NCBI GenBank assembly: GCA_025355105.1
Contig: JANYAE010000016.1
Span: 100,881-164,880 of the forward strand
DNA from: Pseudomonadota bacterium
GTDB lineage: Bacteria; Pseudomonadota; Gammaproteobacteria; Steroidobacterales; Steroidobacteraceae
DNA: 64,000 nucleotides
Direction of reading: 5' to 3'
How positions within the stretch are numbered: position 1 is the first letter of the stretch; each line of letters starts with the position of its first letter. Made by a program: the position numbers and the translations under genes. Of this stretch, positions 18,351 to 27,286 are shown one piece after another. A model generated the notes under the pieces. That model was given only the letters and a program-made list of their open reading frames with translations. It was not told where the DNA came from and ran no database searches.

Positions 18351-21300
18351 ATGTTTTCTGGATGGCTGCTGTCCGCGCTCGCGGTCGGCTACCTCGCGTT
18401 GTTGTTCGCGATCGCCTTCTATGGCGACACCCGCCGTGTCTACCCGCTGAACACGCGGCTGCGGCCGGTGATCTACAGCCTCGCTCTCGGCGTCTACTGC
18501 ACGACCTGGACCTTCTTCGGCGCGGTGGGTACCGCCGTGCGCGAGGGTTGGGCGTTCCTGCCGATCTATCTGGGTCCCGCGCTGCTGTTCCTGTTCGGCG
18601 CGCCGTACCTCGCGCGGCTGGTCGAGGTCGCGCGCGCGCGCAACATCACCTCGATCGCCGACTTCATCTCGTCGCGCTTCGGCAAGAGCCCGTCGCTCGC
18701 CGCACTCACCTCGCTGCTCGCGCTGCTCGCCGCGGTGCCGTATCTCGCCCTGCAGTACAAGGCGGTCGCGGCAAGCATTGACGTACTGACCGGCGTGCCG
18801 GCCAGTGGCCCGGGCTGGCGCTTCGACACCGCGCTCGCGGTGGCGCTGCTGATGGCGCTGTTCGCGGCGCTGTTCGGCACGCGCCGGGTCGCGGCCTCAG
18901 AGCATCACGAGGGCCTGATGCTGGCGATCGCCTTCGAGTCGTTCGTCAAGCTCTGCGCCTTCGTCGCGGTCGGCCTGTACGCCTGGCGCTCGCTCGGCCC
19001 GGCGCCGCAGAGTCTGGCCCGCTCGCTCGAGGCGATGCGCGGCGGGCTCGACGCCAACTTCGTCGCCACCACGCTGCTCGCCGCGGCCGCCGTGGTCTGT
19101 CTGCCGCGCCAGTTCCAGGTCGCGGTCGTTGAATGCGCCGAGCCCGCTGACCTGCGTCGCGCTCGCTGGCTGTTCCCGCTCTACGTCGCGCTGTTCTCGG
19201 TGTTCGTGTTGCCGATCGCGGCGCTCGGCATCGCGAGTGGCGTCGCCGAGCACGGCCACCCGGACACGCTGGTGCTGACCGTGCCGATGGCGACCGGGGC
19301 GCCGTGGCTCGCACTGCTCGCCTTCCTCGGCGGCCTGTCGGCGGCCACCGCCATGGTGGTGGTGGCGAGCCTCGCGCTCGCGACCATGGTGACGCACGAC
19401 CTGATCGTGCCGGCCTTGTGGCGCACGCGCCTGGTGCGCAGCGTCGATCTGGGCGGCCGCATCCTCTGGCTGCGGCGCATCACGATCTTCGCGCTCGCGC
19501 TGCTCGCCTACGGCTACCACCGCTCGGTCGGCGCGCCGACCAGCCTCGCCGCGATCGGCCTGCTGGCCTTCGCGGCGGTGGCGCAGTTCGTGCCGGGGAT
19601 CGCCGCGGGCCTGTGGTGGCGCGGCGCGACCCGCGAGGGCGTGTTCTGGGGGCTGCTGGCCGGCTTCGCGTTGTGGGTCTACACGCTGCTGCTGCCGGGC
19701 GTGCTCACACCCGCGAGCAGCCTGCTCGCGCAGGGCCCGTTCGGCGTCAGCTGGCTGCGGCCGCAGGCGCTGTTCGGCGTGCACGATCTCGGCCCGGTGG
19801 TGCAAGGGGCGATGTGGGCGCTGCTGGCCAACGTCACGCTGCTGGTCGGCGTTTCGCTGCGCCGCGGCACCACGCTGCAGGAACGCCTTGCGGCCAAGGC
19901 GTTCAACGCGCCGCCCGGCGCGTCCGCAGGCCACGGCCCGAGCCACGCGCGCGTCGGCGACCTTGAGGCGCTCGCGGCGCGCATCGTCGGGCCGGCGGCG
20001 GCGCGCCGCATGCTGGCCGACCACGCGACGCGGGCGCGGCAGCCGGTGCCGCGTTCCGGCGACTGGGCCGATCGCGCGCTGCTGCAGCACGTCGAGCGCG
20101 AACTGGCCGGCTCGGTTGGCGCGTCCACGGCGCGCGTGCTGCTGACGCACGCGCTGAAGCGCCGCGGGCTCGAGGTCGATGAGGTCGCCGAGCTGCTCGA
20201 CGAGACGTCGCAGGAGCTGCGCTTCAGCCGTCAGCTGCTGCAGGCAACCATGGAGAACGTCGCACAGGGCATCAGCGTCGTGGACCCCGACATGCGGCTG
20301 GTGGCGTGGAACCGCCGCTACACGGAGATGTTCGACTACCCGGACGGCTTCATCTACGTGGGCCGCGACGCCGCCGAGCTGATCCGCTGGAACGCGTTGC
20401 GCGGCGAGTGCGGCCCGGGCGCCGCCGAGGAACACGTGCGCAAGCGGCTGGTCTACATGCGCGCCGGCAGTGCCTACGTCATTCAGCGCGAGCGACGCAA
20501 CGGTCGGGTCTACGAGATCCGTGGCCAGCCGATGCCGGGTGGCGGCTACGTGACGACCTACACCGACATCACCGAGTTTAAGCGCACCGAGCACGAGTTG
20601 CGCGACGCCAAGCTCGAGCTCGAGAGCCGGGTCGAGGAGCGCACCCTCGAGCTCAAGGGCGCGCTCGCGGCGCAGCAGGCCGCCAAGCGGCTGGCCGAGG
20701 AGGCCAACGCCAGCAAGACACGCTTCTTCGCGGCGGCCAGCCACGACCTGCTGCAGCCGCTGAACGCGGCACGGCTGTTCGCATCGGCGCTGTCGGCGCA
20801 GGCGGTCGACGAGCCGCCGTTGCAGGAGATCGCCGCCCGCATCGATAGCTCGATGCGGGCCGCCGAGGACCTGCTCGACGGCCTGCTCGACGTCGCCAAG
20901 CTCGACAGTGGTGCGCTGCGGCCCGAGCGCTCGGCGTTCCCGATTGCCGACCTGCTCGCCGACCTCGAGCGGCAGTACGCGCCGGTCGCGGCGGCGCGGC
21001 GACTGTCGCTGCGGGTCGCGCCGTCGCACGCGGTCGTCTACACGGACCGGGTGCTGCTGCGGCGAATCCTGCAGAACTACCTCGCCAACGCGCTGCGCTA
21101 CACGCGCCGTGGCGGCGTCGTGCTCGGCTGCTCGCGGCGCGGCGGCGACGTGCTGATCCGCGTCAGCGATACCGGGCCGGGGATCGCCGAGCACCAGCGC
21201 AGCGCGATCTTCGGCGAATTCACGCGGCTCGAGCGCGCCTCGCCGTGGGGCGAGAAGGGGCTCGGCCTCGGGCTCGCGATCTGCGACCGCATCGCGCGCC

Positions 21301-21836
21301 TGCTCGCCCACCCGCTCGACCTGCGCTCGCGGCCGGGCAGCGGTTCCACCTTTGGCGTGGTGGTGCCGCGCGCGGCGCTCGCGGTCGTGCCGGCGCCGCC
21401 GAGCGCCGAACCGTCGCGCGACGCGGCCGCCGTGCTCGACGGGCTGTGCGTGCTGTGTGTCGACAACGAACCGGCCATCCTCGACGGCATGGAGGCGCTG
21501 CTCGGCCGCTGGGGGATCCGCGTGCTGAAGGCGCGCGACGCGGCGGAGGCGCTGGCCTGCTACGCGGCCGGCGACGTCGACATCGTGCTCGCCGACTACC
21601 ACCTCGGCGAAGGTCCGGATGGCCTGCAGGCGCTGTCGAGCATCGGCGAGGCCGCGGCGGCGCCGGTCGCGGCGGCGCTGATCACGGCCGACTACGACGG
21701 CGGGCTCGCGGCGCGCGCCAGGGCGCTCGGCTGGCCGGTGCTCAGAAAGCCGATCAAGCCGGCCGCGCTGCGCGCCTTCCTGAGCGCGGCGCGCGCTGGC
21801 CGCGTGGTGGCACGGGCCCGCGCGGCGCTCGGCTAG
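18351..21836 (+). CDS. crbS: Hybrid histidine kinase with an SSS transporter-like membrane domain (CrbS-type)
   Basis: 1161 residues. An N-terminal sodium:solute symporter-like membrane domain (about 1-500) is followed by a PAS domain (about 635-755), a short coiled coil, a HisKA domain with H798 in AAASHDLLQPLNAARLF, an HATPase domain (LANALRYTRRGG, DTGPGIAEHQR, GLGLGLAICDRIA), and a receiver with candidate phospho-acceptor D1082 (IVLADYHLGEG). This is the architecture of CrbS, which activates acs in Vibrio and Pseudomonas. The nearby crbR, acs and actP genes support the assignment. It converges on crbR. Confidence 0.88.
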   Translation: MFSGWLLSALAVGYLALLFAIAFYGDTRRVYPLNTRLRPVIYSLALGVYCTTWTFFGAVGTAVREGWAFLPIYLGPALLFLFGAPYLARLVEVARARNITSIADFISSRFGKSPSLAALTSLLALLAAVPYLALQYKAVAASIDVLTGVPASGPGWRFDTALAVALLMALFAALFGTRRVAASEHHEGLMLAIAFESFVKLCAFVAVGLYAWRSLGPAPQSLARSLEAMRGGLDANFVATTLLAAAAVVCLPRQFQVAVVECAEPADLRRARWLFPLYVALFSVFVLPIAALGIASGVAEHGHPDTLVLTVPMATGAPWLALLAFLGGLSAATAMVVVASLALATMVTHDLIVPALWRTRLVRSVDLGGRILWLRRITIFALALLAYGYHRSVGAPTSLAAIGLLAFAAVAQFVPGIAAGLWWRGATREGVFWGLLAGFALWVYTLLLPGVLTPASSLLAQGPFGVSWLRPQALFGVHDLGPVVQGAMWALLANVTLLVGVSLRRGTTLQERLAAKAFNAPPGASAGHGPSHARVGDLEALAARIVGPAAARRMLADHATRARQPVPRSGDWADRALLQHVERELAGSVGASTARVLLTHALKRRGLEVDEVAELLDETSQELRFSRQLLQATMENVAQGISVVDPDMRLVAWNRRYTEMFDYPDGFIYVGRDAAELIRWNALRGECGPGAAEEHVRKRLVYMRAGSAYVIQRERRNGRVYEIRGQPMPGGGYVTTYTDITEFKRTEHELRDAKLELESRVEERTLELKGALAAQQAAKRLAEEANASKTRFFAAASHDLLQPLNAARLFASALSAQAVDEPPLQEIAARIDSSMRAAEDLLDGLLDVAKLDSGALRPERSAFPIADLLADLERQYAPVAAARRLSLRVAPSHAVVYTDRVLLRRILQNYLANALRYTRRGGVVLGCSRRGGDVLIRVSDTGPGIAEHQRSAIFGEFTRLERASPWGEKGLGLGLAICDRIARLLAHPLDLRSRPGSGSTFGVVVPRAALAVVPAPPSAEPSRDAAAVLDGLCVLCVDNEPAILDGMEALLGRWGIRVLKARDAAEALACYAAGDVDIVLADYHLGEGPDGLQALSSIGEAAAAPVAAALITADYDGGLAARARALGWPVLRKPIKPAALRAFLSAARAGRVVARARAALG

Positions 21837-21883
21837 GCGGAGCGCCGCGCACGTGCGGCAACGGCGGCGGCGCGTGCGACAGC

Positions 21884-21900
21884 CGGCAGCGGTCCTGCCG
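21884..21900. terminator. Small stem-loop between convergent crbS and crbR
   Basis: CGGCAG (21884-21889), loop CGGTC, CTGCCG (21895-21900) in the 69-base gap between two converging genes. There is no T-run on either strand, so a terminator role is only suggested by position. Confidence 0.25.
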
Positions 21901-21905
21901 CCGGC

Positions 21906-22580
21906 CTAGTCGGCCTCGTCGGGCGCCGCGCGCAGCGCGCCGTGGTCGATCGCGAGGCGCCCGACGCGCAGCACCGCCTGGGTGCGGTTCGCGACACCGA
22001 GCTTGCGCAGCACCGCGGTCACGTGCGCCTTGACGGTCGCTTCGGAGACGTCGAGCTCGAACGCAATCTGCTTGTTCAGCAATCCAGACAGCAACATGCT
22101 GAGCACGCGAAACTGCTGCGGCGTGAGGTCCGCGAGCCGCGAAGCGATCTCGAGGTCGGCCGAGCGGCTGCCGGGCGGCGGCGCGCGGTAGTCGGGTGGT
22201 GCGACCAGCTCGCCCTGCAGCACCGCTTCGACGCCGGCGCCGATCGTCGCGGCCTCCGACGACTTGGCGATGAAGCCCTGCGCGCCGTAGGCGAAGGCGC
22301 TGGCGACGGTGGCTGCGTCAGCGGTGGCCGAGACGATCACGACCGGCAGCTCCGGGCGCGAGCCCCGCACGTGCGCGAGCGCGCTGAAACCGTGCGCGCC
22401 CGGCATGTCGAGGTCGAGCAGCAGCACATCCGCCTGCGGATGGCGTTCGATCATCTCGAGGACCCCGGCGACGCTGTCGGCCTCGACGAACTCGGCGTCG
22501 GTCATCGTGCCAGCGACCGCGCCGCGCAGCGCCGCACGAAACAGCGGATGGTCGTCCGCGATCAGGATCGTGCGGCCCAC
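21906..22580 (-). CDS. crbR: LuxR/NarL-type response regulator (CrbR-type)
   Basis: 224 residues. The receiver domain has ADDH at 8-11 and phospho-acceptor D56 (DVLLLDLDMPG). The C-terminal LuxR-type helix-turn-helix is LTPQQFRVLSMLLSGLLNKQ then IAFELDVSEATVKAHVTAVL. It lies 16 bases after acs on the same strand, so it is probably co-transcribed with acs. The SSS-kinase opposite is its likely partner. CrbR-type regulators activate acetyl-CoA synthetase expression. Confidence 0.87.
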   Translation of the reverse strand: MGRTILIADDHPLFRAALRGAVAGTMTDAEFVEADSVAGVLEMIERHPQADVLLLDLDMPGAHGFSALAHVRGSRPELPVVIVSATADAATVASAFAYGAQGFIAKSSEAATIGAGVEAVLQGELVAPPDYRAPPPGSRSADLEIASRLADLTPQQFRVLSMLLSGLLNKQIAFELDVSEATVKAHVTAVLRKLGVANRTQAVLRVGRLAIDHGALRAAPDEAD

Positions 22581-22596
22581 GGCGGCCTCGCGCCGG

Positions 22597-24537
22597 CTAT
22601 TTCTGCGGCCGGTGATCGACGAGCTGCCTGACGACCGACGGGTCGGCCAGCGTCGAGGTATCGCCGAGCTGGTCTGCCTCGTCGGCGGCGATCTTGCGCA
22701 GGATCCGCCGCATGATCTTGCCGCTGCGCGTCTTCGGCAGCCCGGGCGCCCACTGAATCACGTCCGGCGAAGCGATTGCGCCGATCTGCTGCCGGACGGT
22801 CTGCTTGAGCTCGGCGAGCAGCTGGTCGGAGGAGTCGATGCCGGCCTTGAGCGTGACATAGGCATAGATGCCCTGGCCCTTGATGTCGTGCGGATAGCCG
22901 ACGACCGCGGCTTCCGCAACCGCCGGGTGGGCGACCAGCGCGCTCTCGACCTCGGCCGTGCCGAGGCGGTGGCCGGAGACGTTGATGACGTCGTCCACCC
23001 GGCCGGTGATCCAGTAGTAGCCGTCATCGTCGCGGCGCGCACCGTCGCCGGTAAAATAGGTGCCCGGGAAGGTGCGAAAGTAGGTGTCGATGAAGCGCTG
23101 GTGGTCGCCGTAGACGGTGCGCATCTGGCCCGGCCACGAGTCGAGCAGCACCAGGTTGCCCTCGGCGGCGCCCTTGAGCTCCTGGCCGGCGCCGTCGACG
23201 ATCGCCGGCATCACGCCGAAGAACGGCGTGGTCGCCGAGCCCGGCTTCAGGCGGGTCGCGCCGGCGAGCGGCGTGATCAGGATGCCGCCGGTTTCGGTCT
23301 GCCACCAGGTGTCGACGATCGGGCAGCGGCGGTCGCCGACCACCCGGTGGTACCACTCCCAGGCCTCGGGGTTGATCGGCTCGCCGACGCTGCCGAGCAG
23401 CCGCAGGCTCTTGCGGGAGTGCTTCTGGACCCAGCTCTCGCCCTCGCGCATCAGCGCGCGGATCGCGGTCGGCGCGGTGTAGAAGATCGTGACGCCGTGG
23501 CGGTCGATGACGTCCCAGCAGCGGCCCGGGTCCGGGTAGTTGGGCACGCCCTCGAACATCAGCGTGGTCGCGCCGCAGGCCAGCGGGCCGTAGACGACGT
23601 AGCTGTGCCCGGTGACCCAGCCGACGTCGGCGGTGCACCAGAACAGGTCGCCGTCGCGGTAGTCGAAGACGGTTTCGAAGGTGTACGAGGCGTACACCAG
23701 GTAGCCCCCGCTCGTGTGCAGCACGCCCTTCGGCTTGCCGGTCGAGCCCGAGGTGTAGAGGATGAAGAGCGGGTCCTCGGCGCCGACCGCGACCGGCGGG
23801 CAGTCAGGACTTGCCGCCTTGAGCAGCTCCTCGTAGTGCAGGTCGCGGCCTTCCTGCCACGCCACCTTGCCGCCGGTGCGGCGCACGACGACCACCTTTT
23901 CGACGGTGCCGTTCGGGTGCTGCGCCAGCGCGGCGTCGACGTTGGCCTTGAGCGGCACCTTGCGGCCGCCGCGCAGGCCCTCGTCGGCGGTGATGACGAG
24001 CTTGGAGGCGCAGTCCTGGATGCGGCTGGCCAGCGACTCCGGCGAAAAGCCGCCGAAGACGATCGAGTGGATCGCGCCGAGTCGCGCGCAGGCGAGCATC
24101 GCCACCGCCGCCTCGGGGATCATCGGCAAGTAGATCGTGACGCGGTCGCCCTTGCTGACGCCGAGTCCCTTGAGGGCGTTGGCGAAGCGGCAGACGTCGG
24201 CGTGCAGCTCGCGGTAGCTGACGCGGCGGCTCTCCTTCGGGTCGTCACCTTCCCAGAGGATGGCGGTCTGGTCGCCGCGCTTGGCGAGGTGCCGGTCCAG
24301 GCAGTTGGCCGCGACGTTGAGCTCACCGTCGCCGTACCAGCGGATGCGGAAGTTGTGCAGGTCGAAGGAGACGTCCCGCACCTCGGTGTAGGGCTTGATC
24401 CAGTCGATCCGCCTGCCGACCTCGCCCCAGAAGGCGCTCGGGTCCTTGATGCTGCGCGCGTAGTCGGCGGCGTAGCGGCTGGCGTCGACGCGCGCCTTGC
24501 GGGCGAATTCGGCGGGGACTTCGTAGACATGGCTCAT
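22597..24537 (-). CDS. acs: Acetyl-CoA synthetase (AMP-forming)
   Basis: Activates acetate through acetyl-AMP to acetyl-CoA. The ATG at 24537 gives [20 protein letters not shown] and 646 residues, the normal length. The adenylation motif [18 protein letters not shown] and the WWQTETGG motif are present. K607 in [10 protein letters not shown] is the catalytic lysine that Pat/CobB-type enzymes acetylate and deacetylate. Followed by crbR; divergent from the DUF485-actP pair. Confidence 0.97.
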   Translation of the reverse strand: MSHVYEVPAEFARKARVDASRYAADYARSIKDPSAFWGEVGRRIDWIKPYTEVRDVSFDLHNFRIRWYGDGELNVAANCLDRHLAKRGDQTAILWEGDDPKESRRVSYRELHADVCRFANALKGLGVSKGDRVTIYLPMIPEAAVAMLACARLGAIHSIVFGGFSPESLASRIQDCASKLVITADEGLRGGRKVPLKANVDAALAQHPNGTVEKVVVVRRTGGKVAWQEGRDLHYEELLKAASPDCPPVAVGAEDPLFILYTSGSTGKPKGVLHTSGGYLVYASYTFETVFDYRDGDLFWCTADVGWVTGHSYVVYGPLACGATTLMFEGVPNYPDPGRCWDVIDRHGVTIFYTAPTAIRALMREGESWVQKHSRKSLRLLGSVGEPINPEAWEWYHRVVGDRRCPIVDTWWQTETGGILITPLAGATRLKPGSATTPFFGVMPAIVDGAGQELKGAAEGNLVLLDSWPGQMRTVYGDHQRFIDTYFRTFPGTYFTGDGARRDDDGYYWITGRVDDVINVSGHRLGTAEVESALVAHPAVAEAAVVGYPHDIKGQGIYAYVTLKAGIDSSDQLLAELKQTVRQQIGAIASPDVIQWAPGLPKTRSGKIMRRILRKIAADEADQLGDTSTLADPSVVRQLVDHRPQK

Positions 24538-24976
24538 GGCGATCTCTCCAGACAGGGCACCGCGGCGAGACTCCGCGGAGCCCGCGCAGCAACGACCGAC
24601 TACTTCTAGCACCGCGGCCGGCCCGTCAGGCTTCGACCTTGGTCTTATCCCCCGTACCCTACGACCTTTGGCTAATGTCCGCCTGCCCGCGCTGGGGGGC
24701 AGCATCCGGTGGGGATCGTTCATGAAAACGGTGCCTGGCTCAAGACGCACTGTCCACATCGGCGGCACGGCCGCGGCGTGGGCTGCGGGATCCGCGGGCT
24801 GGTGGCCCGGAGGTGACGGTCGGACGGCGGATCTGCTCTACTCGGGCCGAGCCGCCGGACCGGCGCCAGCTCCGGCGGCCGCTCGCGGCGGCCGGTGCCG
24901 GGTTGAGCGAGCCGAGCGGCGGACCGCGCGCCAGGCGTCGGTCCGGCCAGAATTCCAACGCGAGGGGGATGTGAAC
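24538..24976. promoter_or_regulatory. 439-base divergent control region between acs and DUF485-actP, with a direct repeat
   Basis: No gene is evident here. The most AT-rich part contains an imperfect direct repeat: CGACCTTGGTCTTATCC at 24634-24650 and CGACCTTTGGCTAATGTCC at 24662-24680, 28 bases start to start. Its position between two acetate genes of opposite direction makes it the prime candidate for CrbR binding (inference). The part from about 24800 to 24960 is GC-rich and I see nothing else recognisable in it. Confidence 0.45.
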
Positions 24977-25303
24977 ATGGCGAAGTCGGATTCGATCGAC
25001 TGGGCGGCGGTGATCGCCGATCCGCGGTTCCAGCAGCTGCACCGCAGGAAGACGTCGTTCCTGTGGGGGCTCATGGCGTTCTCCGTTTTCTACTACTTCC
25101 TGCTGCCGATCGGCGCGGGCTACTACCAGGACATCTTCAAGATCAAGGTCTGGGGCGTCATCAACGTCGGGCTGCTGTTCGCGCTCAGCGAGTTCGTGGT
25201 CGCGTGGGGCATCGCGATCTACTACTCGCGCGTCGCCAACCGTGATTTCGATCGCCTGGCCGGCGAAATCGCCGCCGACTTCATGAAGCGCGCGGGAGCC
25301 TGA
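24977..25303 (+). CDS. DUF485 membrane protein preceding actP (YjcH-like)
   Basis: 108 residues with two transmembrane segments (about 29-48 and 58-82) and the family start IDWAAVIADPRFQQLHRRKT. DUF485 proteins are encoded beside acetate permease in many Proteobacteria; their exact role is unknown. The ATG at 24977 follows GAGGGGGAT at 24962-24970. Three bases separate it from actP. Confidence 0.9.
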   Translation: MAKSDSIDWAAVIADPRFQQLHRRKTSFLWGLMAFSVFYYFLLPIGAGYYQDIFKIKVWGVINVGLLFALSEFVVAWGIAIYYSRVANRDFDRLAGEIAADFMKRAGA

Positions 25304-25306
25304 ACC

Positions 25307-27217
25307 ATGCAGCTCACCACCAAGAAGCTCGGCACCTTCGGCCTCGCGGCCGCGCTGTCGCTGGCCGCCGTCGCAGCGCGCGCCGAAACGAGCGCCGCGG
25401 GCCAGTATCGCTGGGTCACCTTCGTTGTCTTCGCGGCCATCATCGCGCTGACGATGTACATCACCTACGTCGCGGCCAAGCGCGTCAAGTCGGCCTCGGA
25501 CTTCTACACCGCCGGCGGCGGCATCTCCGGCCTGCAGAACGGCTGGGCGATCGCCGGCGACTACCTGTCGGCGGCATCCTTCCTCGGCATCGCCGGGCTG
25601 ATCTCGCTGTTCGGCTACGACGGCTTCATGTACTCGGTCGGCTGGCTGGTCGCGTACATCACGGTGCTGCTGTTGATCGCCGAGCCGTGCCGCAACATCG
25701 GCAAGTACACGCTCTCCGACATCCTCGCCTACCGCAATGACCCGCGCAAAACGCGCATCGTCGGCGCCTTGTCGGTGATCACGGTGTCGACCTTCTACCT
25801 GACGGCGCAGATGGTCGGCGGCGGCGTGCTCGTCAAGACCCTGATCGGCATCGACTACGAGGTGTCGGTGATCGCGGTCGGCGTCCTGATGCTGAGCTAC
25901 GTGCTGTTCGGTGGCATGGTCGCGACCACCTGGGTGCAGATCATCAAGGCGGTCCTGCTGGTGATGGCGTCGGTGGTCATCGTGATGCTGGTCTGGACGC
26001 CGTACGGCTTCTCGCTGCCGGCCTTCCTCGCCGATGTGGTCGGCGATCCGAAGGTGCAGGCACGCGTCGCGTCGCTGCTCGGCGATGCCGCCAAGAACAT
26101 GACCCCGGCGGAGCTCGGCCAGCGCTTCCTCGAGCCCGGGCTGCGCTTCAAGGCGCCACTGGACCAGATCTCGCTCGGCATGGCGCTGGTGTTCGGTACC
26201 GCCGGACTGCCGCACATCCTGATGCGCTTCTTCACCGTGCCGACCGCACAGCAGGCCCGCAAGTCGGTGGTCTGGGCGATGGCGATCATCGGCGGCTTCT
26301 ACGTGCTGACGCTGTTCCTCGGCTTCGGCGCCGCGAAGCTGGTCGGCTCGGCGAACATCGCCGCGGTCGACGCCGGCGGCAACATGGCCGGCCCGCTGCT
26401 GGCGCAGTACATCGGCGGCGGCGCCGAGTCCTTTTTCGGCAACTTCATGCTGGCGTTCGTCTCGGCGGTCGCGTTCGCGACCATCGTCGCGGTGGTCGCC
26501 GGCCTGGTGCTCGCGGCGGCCTCGGCGATGGCGCACGACCTCTGGGGCGGCGTCGTGCCCGGCGGCGAGACGGTGGCGCCGCAGCAGCAGGTGCGCGCGG
26601 CGCGCATCGCAACGGTGATCGTCGGCGCCATGGCGATCGCGATCGGCATCGCCGCCAAGGGCCAGAACGTCGCGGTGCTGGTGGCGCTCGCGTTCGCCGT
26701 GGCGGCGAGCGCGAACTTCCCGTGCGTGCTGCTGACGCTCTACTGGAAGCGCTGCAACACGACCGGCATCGTCAGCGGCATGATCGTCGGCACGGTGTGC
26801 GCGGTCGGCCTGACGCTGGTGTCGCCGAACCTGACCTACCCGAAGGCGGTGCGCGCCGGAGCCCACAAGGTGCTCGACGCCGAGTCCGGCAAGCGCGCGA
26901 CGATCGCCGAGGCGCTGGCGTCAGGTGACGAGGCCAAGATCGCCAAGGCGACCAAGGACACCACCGCGCTCGACAAGGCGGTCAAGAAGGCCAACGACGA
27001 CATGAAGAAGGTTGAGGGCCAGGAGACCTCGTTCGTCGGCCTCGAGAAGCCGCTGATGGATCTGCAGAACCCGGGCATCTTCTCGATCCCGATCGGCTTC
27101 CTGGCGGTGATCCTCGGATCGCTGCTCGGCCGCGACAAGCGCGCCGAGGACATGTGGGACGAGGTCTATGCGCGGCAGAACACGGGCATCCTGGCCTCCA
27201 GGGCGACGAGCCACTGA
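25307..27217 (+). CDS. actP: Cation/acetate symporter
   Basis: Sodium:solute symporter family permease for acetate (SSS family, about 13 membrane segments). The first residues MQLTTKKLGTFGLAAALSLA form a signal-like segment, then SASDFYTAGGGISGLQNGWA IAGDYLSAASFLGIAG is characteristic of ActP. 636 residues, longer than E. coli ActP (549). The extra length is a charged, Lys/Asp-rich insert near 515-595 between the last membrane helices. It sits downstream of DUF485 and divergent from acs. Confidence 0.94.
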   Translation: MQLTTKKLGTFGLAAALSLAAVAARAETSAAGQYRWVTFVVFAAIIALTMYITYVAAKRVKSASDFYTAGGGISGLQNGWAIAGDYLSAASFLGIAGLISLFGYDGFMYSVGWLVAYITVLLLIAEPCRNIGKYTLSDILAYRNDPRKTRIVGALSVITVSTFYLTAQMVGGGVLVKTLIGIDYEVSVIAVGVLMLSYVLFGGMVATTWVQIIKAVLLVMASVVIVMLVWTPYGFSLPAFLADVVGDPKVQARVASLLGDAAKNMTPAELGQRFLEPGLRFKAPLDQISLGMALVFGTAGLPHILMRFFTVPTAQQARKSVVWAMAIIGGFYVLTLFLGFGAAKLVGSANIAAVDAGGNMAGPLLAQYIGGGAESFFGNFMLAFVSAVAFATIVAVVAGLVLAAASAMAHDLWGGVVPGGETVAPQQQVRAARIATVIVGAMAIAIGIAAKGQNVAVLVALAFAVAASANFPCVLLTLYWKRCNTTGIVSGMIVGTVCAVGLTLVSPNLTYPKAVRAGAHKVLDAESGKRATIAEALASGDEAKIAKATKDTTALDKAVKKANDDMKKVEGQETSFVGLEKPLMDLQNPGIFSIPIGFLAVILGSLLGRDKRAEDMWDEVYARQNTGILASRATSH

Positions 27218-27222
27218 GCCAC

Positions 27223-27265
27223 GGCGCGCGGCGGCGGAGCCCGAGGGCTCTGCCGCCGCCGCGCC
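27223..27265. other. Strong GC-rich stem-loop between actP and the DUF294 gene
   Basis: GGCGC...GAGCC (27223-27241) can pair with GGCTC...GCGCC (27246-27265), an almost continuous stem of about 19 pairs with a tight loop. It lies six bases after the actP stop, fills most of the 69-base gap, and has no T-run after it. It may slow decay of the actP message or reduce read-through into the next gene. Confidence 0.6.
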
Positions 27266-27286
27266 GGACGATGCGGGCCGCGCGGC

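Noticed and set aside
18897..21602. Roughly 900-codon open frame on the minus strand opposite crbS
   Set aside because: Composition is the Arg/Gln/His-rich pattern of antisense frames in GC-rich DNA; crbS on the + strand has full domain evidence.
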